DNA of 9,002 bases, from the NCBI GenBank assembly GCA_005882415.1, contig VBAE01000114.1, positions 1-9,002 of the forward strand, in the 5' to 3' direction. Under the pieces are notes generated by a model that did no database searches, was not told the origin of the DNA, and worked only from the letters and a program-made list of their open reading frames with translations. The first letter of the stretch is position 1; every line of letters begins with the position of its first letter. Of this stretch, positions 6,051-9,002 are shown piece after piece. This DNA is from Alphaproteobacteria bacterium. GTDB lineage: Bacteria; Pseudomonadota; Alphaproteobacteria; Sphingomonadales; Sphingomonadaceae. Position numbers and translations under genes: made by a program.

Positions 6051-7640
6051 ATGGACAGCGAGACACCTTCGGCGCCGGCCCTGCCCGAGCTCGACTTCAC
6101 CGAGCCGCCAGAGGGCTCCGACCGCCGTTCCTTCATGGTGCGAAGCGCGATGGCCACCGCGATCGCGGTGCTGACCGGACGCCCGGTCGCCGCTTTCGCG
6201 GCAACGCCCGCCCAGCCGCCGATCGGCGCCGGCCCGGTCGATCCCAAGCTCGACGTGGTCAAGCGCTCCAAGGGGCCGGTGATGACCCTCGTGGACGAAT
6301 TCTACAAGGTCGGCCCCGGCCCCTCCTCGTCGCACACGATCGGGCCGATGCGGATCACCTACGATTTCTATCAGCGCGCGGCCAAGCTGCCCGCCGACGT
6401 GCTCGCCCAGGCGACCGCGCTCAAGGTCCATCTGTTCGGGAGCCTCAGCGCCACCGGCAAGGGCCACGGCACCGAGCGGGCGGCGCTTGCGGGCCTCGCC
6501 GGCTATGAGCCCGCGACCATCGACCCGGCCGTCCTCGACGATCTCGCCGCGCACCCGGACAAGGTCTTCCCTGTGAAGCTCGGCGCCAAGACGATCAACG
6601 TCTCCCTCGCCGACATCATCTACGACGCGCCCAAGGGCGAATTCCACCACCCGAACACGATGACGGCGAAGCTGCTCGCCGGCGACAAGGTGCTTCTGGA
6701 GCAGGAATATTATTCGGTCGGCGGCGGCTTCATCGAGTGGAAGGGCTATCAGCCGCCGAAGAAGAACCCGCCCAAATACCCATACGAAACGATGGCCGAG
6801 GTGCTCGCCTTCACCAAGCGGGACAATATCAGCCTAGCCCAGCTTGCAATGGCGAACGAGACGTCGATCTCCGGCCGGAGCGAGGCGGAGATCAACGCCT
6901 TCCTCGACAAGATATTGGGCGCGATGCGGGCGACGGTGAAGACCGGCCTCGAAGCGCCGCAGGGCGTGCTGCCCGGGCCGATCAAGCTCAAGACCAAGGC
7001 CGGCGACGTCTATCGAAGCGCGCTGAAGGAAGAGCTGCCCGCACGGAAGGGAATCGGCCTCGTCTCGGCGGCAGCGCTGGCGGGATCGGAGGAGAATGCC
7101 CGCGGACACCTCGTCATCACCGCCCCCACCGGCGGCTCGGCGGGGGTGATGCCGGCGATCATCTATTCCCTGGGCGCGGAAGGCGCGAAGATGTCGGACC
7201 AGAAGCAGCGGGAGGCACTGCTCGCCGCCGCCGTGGTCGGATATCTCTGCAAGCACAACGCCACTTTGTCGGCGGCGGAGGGCGGGTGCCAGGCCGAGAT
7301 AGGGGTCGCCTCTGCGATGGGCGCGGCCGCGATCGCCCAGGCGAGCGACGCTCCCCCGCAGGTTGCCGCCAATGCGGCGGGCGCGGCTCTGGAGCACCAT
7401 CTCGGAATGACCTGCGATCCGGTCGCGGGCTTCGTCCAGATCCCCTGCATCGAACGCTGCGCGTTCGGGGCGGTCAAAGCGTGGACCGGATACCTCATCG
7501 CCAAGAACGAGATCCCCGCGAACCGGCGGGTCGACGTCGATTCCGTGGTCACGGCGATGGCGCAGACCGCCAGGGACATGAACCCCAAGTATAAGGAGAC
7601 GTCGGAAGCGGGCCTCGCGCAATCCCTCGTCCTGTGCTGA
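6051..7640 (+). CDS. sdaA: L-serine dehydratase (iron-sulfur type) with Tat-like N-terminal signal
   Basis: This 529-residue L-serine ammonia-lyase converts L-serine to pyruvate and ammonia using a [4Fe-4S] cluster. From residue 78 it follows E. coli SdaA: MTLVDEFYKVGPGPSSSHTIGP (SSSHT at 92-96) and GSLSATGKGHGTE (130-142) in the beta domain, then the alpha domain with TAPTGGSAGVMPA, EGGCQAEIG and TCDPVAGFVQIPCIERC. C413, C455 and C466, plus C529 as the very last residue, are spaced 42, 11 and 63 apart, almost exactly as the cluster ligands and C-terminal tail cysteine of the Legionella enzyme. The first 77 residues are extra. They carry DRRSFMV with R25-R26, a weakly hydrophobic stretch (33-43), an arginine in the c-region and an AFA|A cleavage site after A50, a typical Tat signal. 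GAGGAG at 6039-6044, six bases before the ATG, and GC-rich coding throughout support this start. It is the first gene of an operon with an MFS transporter. Confidence 0.93.
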   Translation: MDSETPSAPALPELDFTEPPEGSDRRSFMVRSAMATAIAVLTGRPVAAFAATPAQPPIGAGPVDPKLDVVKRSKGPVMTLVDEFYKVGPGPSSSHTIGPMRITYDFYQRAAKLPADVLAQATALKVHLFGSLSATGKGHGTERAALAGLAGYEPATIDPAVLDDLAAHPDKVFPVKLGAKTINVSLADIIYDAPKGEFHHPNTMTAKLLAGDKVLLEQEYYSVGGGFIEWKGYQPPKKNPPKYPYETMAEVLAFTKRDNISLAQLAMANETSISGRSEAEINAFLDKILGAMRATVKTGLEAPQGVLPGPIKLKTKAGDVYRSALKEELPARKGIGLVSAAALAGSEENARGHLVITAPTGGSAGVMPAIIYSLGAEGAKMSDQKQREALLAAAVVGYLCKHNATLSAAEGGCQAEIGVASAMGAAAIAQASDAPPQVAANAAGAALEHHLGMTCDPVAGFVQIPCIERCAFGAVKAWTGYLIAKNEIPANRRVDVDSVVTAMAQTARDMNPKYKETSEAGLAQSLVLC

Positions 7641-7647
7641 GGCCGCG

Positions 7648-8946
7648 ATGGCCAATGGCGACCGCGCGCGACAGGGGGCGATGGGGGCGCTGGTAGCGGC
7701 CTGGCTGATCACGTCCGTTTATTATTTCTACCAATATGTCATGCGCTCCTCGCCTTCGGTGATGATGCCGCAATTGACCGACGCGTTCGGGATGAGCGCG
7801 GTCGGACTCGCCTCGCTCCTCGGGCTTTTCTACTACGGCTACGCCCCCTTCAGCCTGGTCGCGGGCGTGGCGATGGACCAATTGGGGCCGCGCAAGGTGG
7901 TGCCGCTCGGCGCCGCCATGGTGGGCGTCGGAGCTTTGCTGTTCGCGAGCGGGGACCCGACGCTGGCCGCAATCGGCCGCTTCATCCAGGGCGCGGCGGG
8001 CGTCTTCGCCTTGATCGGCGCGGTCTATATCGCCACCACCTATTTCCCAGCCTCGCGCGCTGCGACCCTGATCGGGGTGACCCAGATGTTCGGAATGGCG
8101 GGCGGGTCGGCCGGTCAGTTCGTCGTCGGGCCGATGATCGGCGGCGGCGTGGCGTGGAGCTTCTTCTGGCTTGCGATGGGCGTCGCCGGCTTCCCGATCG
8201 CGATCCTCCTGATGGTGCTGATGCCGAAGCGCGAGGCCCCGCCCGCCGTCCTGGCCGGGCAGCCGGGGCGGATGGCGCAGGCGGCAAGGGCGATGGGCGC
8301 TGTGTTCATCAACCCGCAGTCGATCCTCTGCGGCCTGATCTCCGGCCTGATGTTCATCCCGACGACCATCTTCGACATGGTCTGGGGGGTACGCTTCCTC
8401 GAGGAGGCGCATAACGTCCCCTATTCGATCGCCGTGCTCCGCTCGGCCTCGGTGCCGCTCGGCTGGATCATCGGCTGTCCACTGATGGGCTTCGTGTCGG
8501 ACCGGCTGGGGCGGCGGAAGCCGGTGATCGTCGTCGCCGCGACGGTGCTGCTCGGGACGATGGCCTTCATCCTCTACGGGCCCCCGGGCGTGTTCCCGCC
8601 CTTCACTCTGGGCCTGATCGCCGGGATCGCCTCGGGCGCGGCGATGCTGCCCTACACCGTCATCAAGGAAGCCAACCGGCCCGAGCATGGCGGGACGGCG
8701 ACCGGCGTCATCAACTTCGTCAACTTCTCGCTGTCCGCTCTGCTCGGGCCGGTCTTCGCGGGGCTCCTCACCCGGGTCAGCGCAGGCGGCGAGCGGACGC
8801 TCGACCATTATCAGGACGCGTTCCAGCCGCTGATCGGCGGAATCGCGCTGGCGATCCTTCTGGCCCTGTTCCTGCGCGAGACCGGACCCGCCGCCCGCGC
8901 CGCCCCACCACCGCCGCTGCCCCAGCCGAACCCAGGGAGACTCTGA
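7648..8946 (+). CDS. MFS transporter, 12 transmembrane helices
   Basis: This 432-residue inner-membrane carrier belongs to the major facilitator superfamily. Hydrophobicity suggests 12 helices in two halves separated by a charged loop at about residues 190-222. The conserved loop 2-3 motif A appears as GVAMDQLGPRK (73-83), and its counterpart in the second half as GFVSDRLGRRK (281-291). The N-terminal YYFYQYVMRSSPSVMMPQL segment resembles a broad group of proteobacterial MFS proteins of mostly unassigned substrate. The tail after helix 12 is proline-rich (APPPPLPQPNPG). The ATG lies 7 bp after the serine dehydratase stop, with TGAGG overlapping that stop as the only Shine-Dalgarno, so the two are probably translationally linked. 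Context suggests transport of serine, pyruvate or a related compound, but this is inference. The stop overlaps the start of the next gene by one base. Confidence 0.9.
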   Translation: MANGDRARQGAMGALVAAWLITSVYYFYQYVMRSSPSVMMPQLTDAFGMSAVGLASLLGLFYYGYAPFSLVAGVAMDQLGPRKVVPLGAAMVGVGALLFASGDPTLAAIGRFIQGAAGVFALIGAVYIATTYFPASRAATLIGVTQMFGMAGGSAGQFVVGPMIGGGVAWSFFWLAMGVAGFPIAILLMVLMPKREAPPAVLAGQPGRMAQAARAMGAVFINPQSILCGLISGLMFIPTTIFDMVWGVRFLEEAHNVPYSIAVLRSASVPLGWIIGCPLMGFVSDRLGRRKPVIVVAATVLLGTMAFILYGPPGVFPPFTLGLIAGIASGAAMLPYTVIKEANRPEHGGTATGVINFVNFSLSALLGPVFAGLLTRVSAGGERTLDHYQDAFQPLIGGIALAILLALFLRETGPAARAAPPPPLPQPNPGRL

Positions 8947-9002
8947 TGAACACGAGGATGGAATGGCGCTCGCCCGAAACCCATGACGATGCATGGGCCG
9001 GG
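8946..9002 (+). CDS. Start of an unidentified gene, third in the serine operon (partial)
   Basis: Nineteen codons are visible, MNTRMEWRSPETHDDAWAG, before the window ends. The ATG shares its A with the MFS stop (TGATG), and AGGGAGA at 8934-8940 gives a good Shine-Dalgarno five bases upstream, so this is very likely a real, translationally coupled gene. There is no signal peptide in the visible part. Too little is present to name a family. Confidence 0.65.
   Translation, partial: MNTRMEWRSPETHDDAWAG

Noticed and set aside
7549..8994. Minus-strand open frame of 481 codons opposite the MFS gene
   Set aside because: Low-complexity His/Arg/Asp/Gly-rich translation with no family features, while the plus strand has a clear MFS protein with both motif A copies.
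1..9002. CRISPR array, tRNA, rRNA, transposase or phage genes
   Set aside because: I found no regularly spaced repeats, no cloverleaf-like sequence and no recombinase or phage proteins in either strand.

Overview
The window is about 9 kb of GC-rich DNA. Most genes run near 70-75% GC with strong G/C at third codon positions, several GTG starts and tight operon spacing. Together with the gene families present, this suggests an alphaproteobacterium, probably of the Sphingomonadales type; the lineage is an inference from composition and style, not a marker gene.

Region 1 (1-4797, plus strand) reads as one operon. It opens with the last 27 codons of a membrane protein, probably the fused ATP-binding/permease subunit of an RbbA-type ABC exporter. 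Next are a YhhJ-type ABC-2 permease (88-1215) and a NodT/OprM-type outer-membrane lipoprotein (1229-2677), which together look like the inner-membrane and outer-membrane parts of a tripartite export pump. The outer-membrane gene overlaps by 4 bp (ATGA) a phosphate acetyl/butyryltransferase (2674-3612), followed 9 bp later by an acetate/butyrate kinase (3622-4797). The last two enzymes interconvert acyl-CoA, acyl-phosphate and carboxylate plus ATP. Their coupling to an export pump is the main oddity of this half.

Region 2 (4798 to about 5940) differs from its surroundings. GC drops to about 49% by hand count over 4861-5040, and codon use is less biased. It holds a leader with a plausible sigma-70 promoter, a small basic 62-residue protein of unknown function with a perfect Shine-Dalgarno (5076-5264), and, convergent on the minus strand only 6 bp away, a GNAT acetyltransferase of the TacT-like type broken by one frameshift (5271-5802). 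A 15-bp perfect palindrome lies upstream of the GNAT start. This looks like accessory cargo between two conserved operons.

Region 3 (6051-9002, plus strand) is a second operon. It begins with an iron-sulfur L-serine dehydratase carrying an unusual 77-residue N-terminal extension that looks like a twin-arginine (Tat) export signal. A 12-helix MFS transporter starts 7 bp downstream, and an unidentified gene overlaps the MFS stop by one base and runs off the window. The layout suggests that serine is deaminated to pyruvate and ammonia, possibly in the periplasm, with an MFS carrier moving a substrate or product. The possible exported serine dehydratase is the most interesting item in the window.
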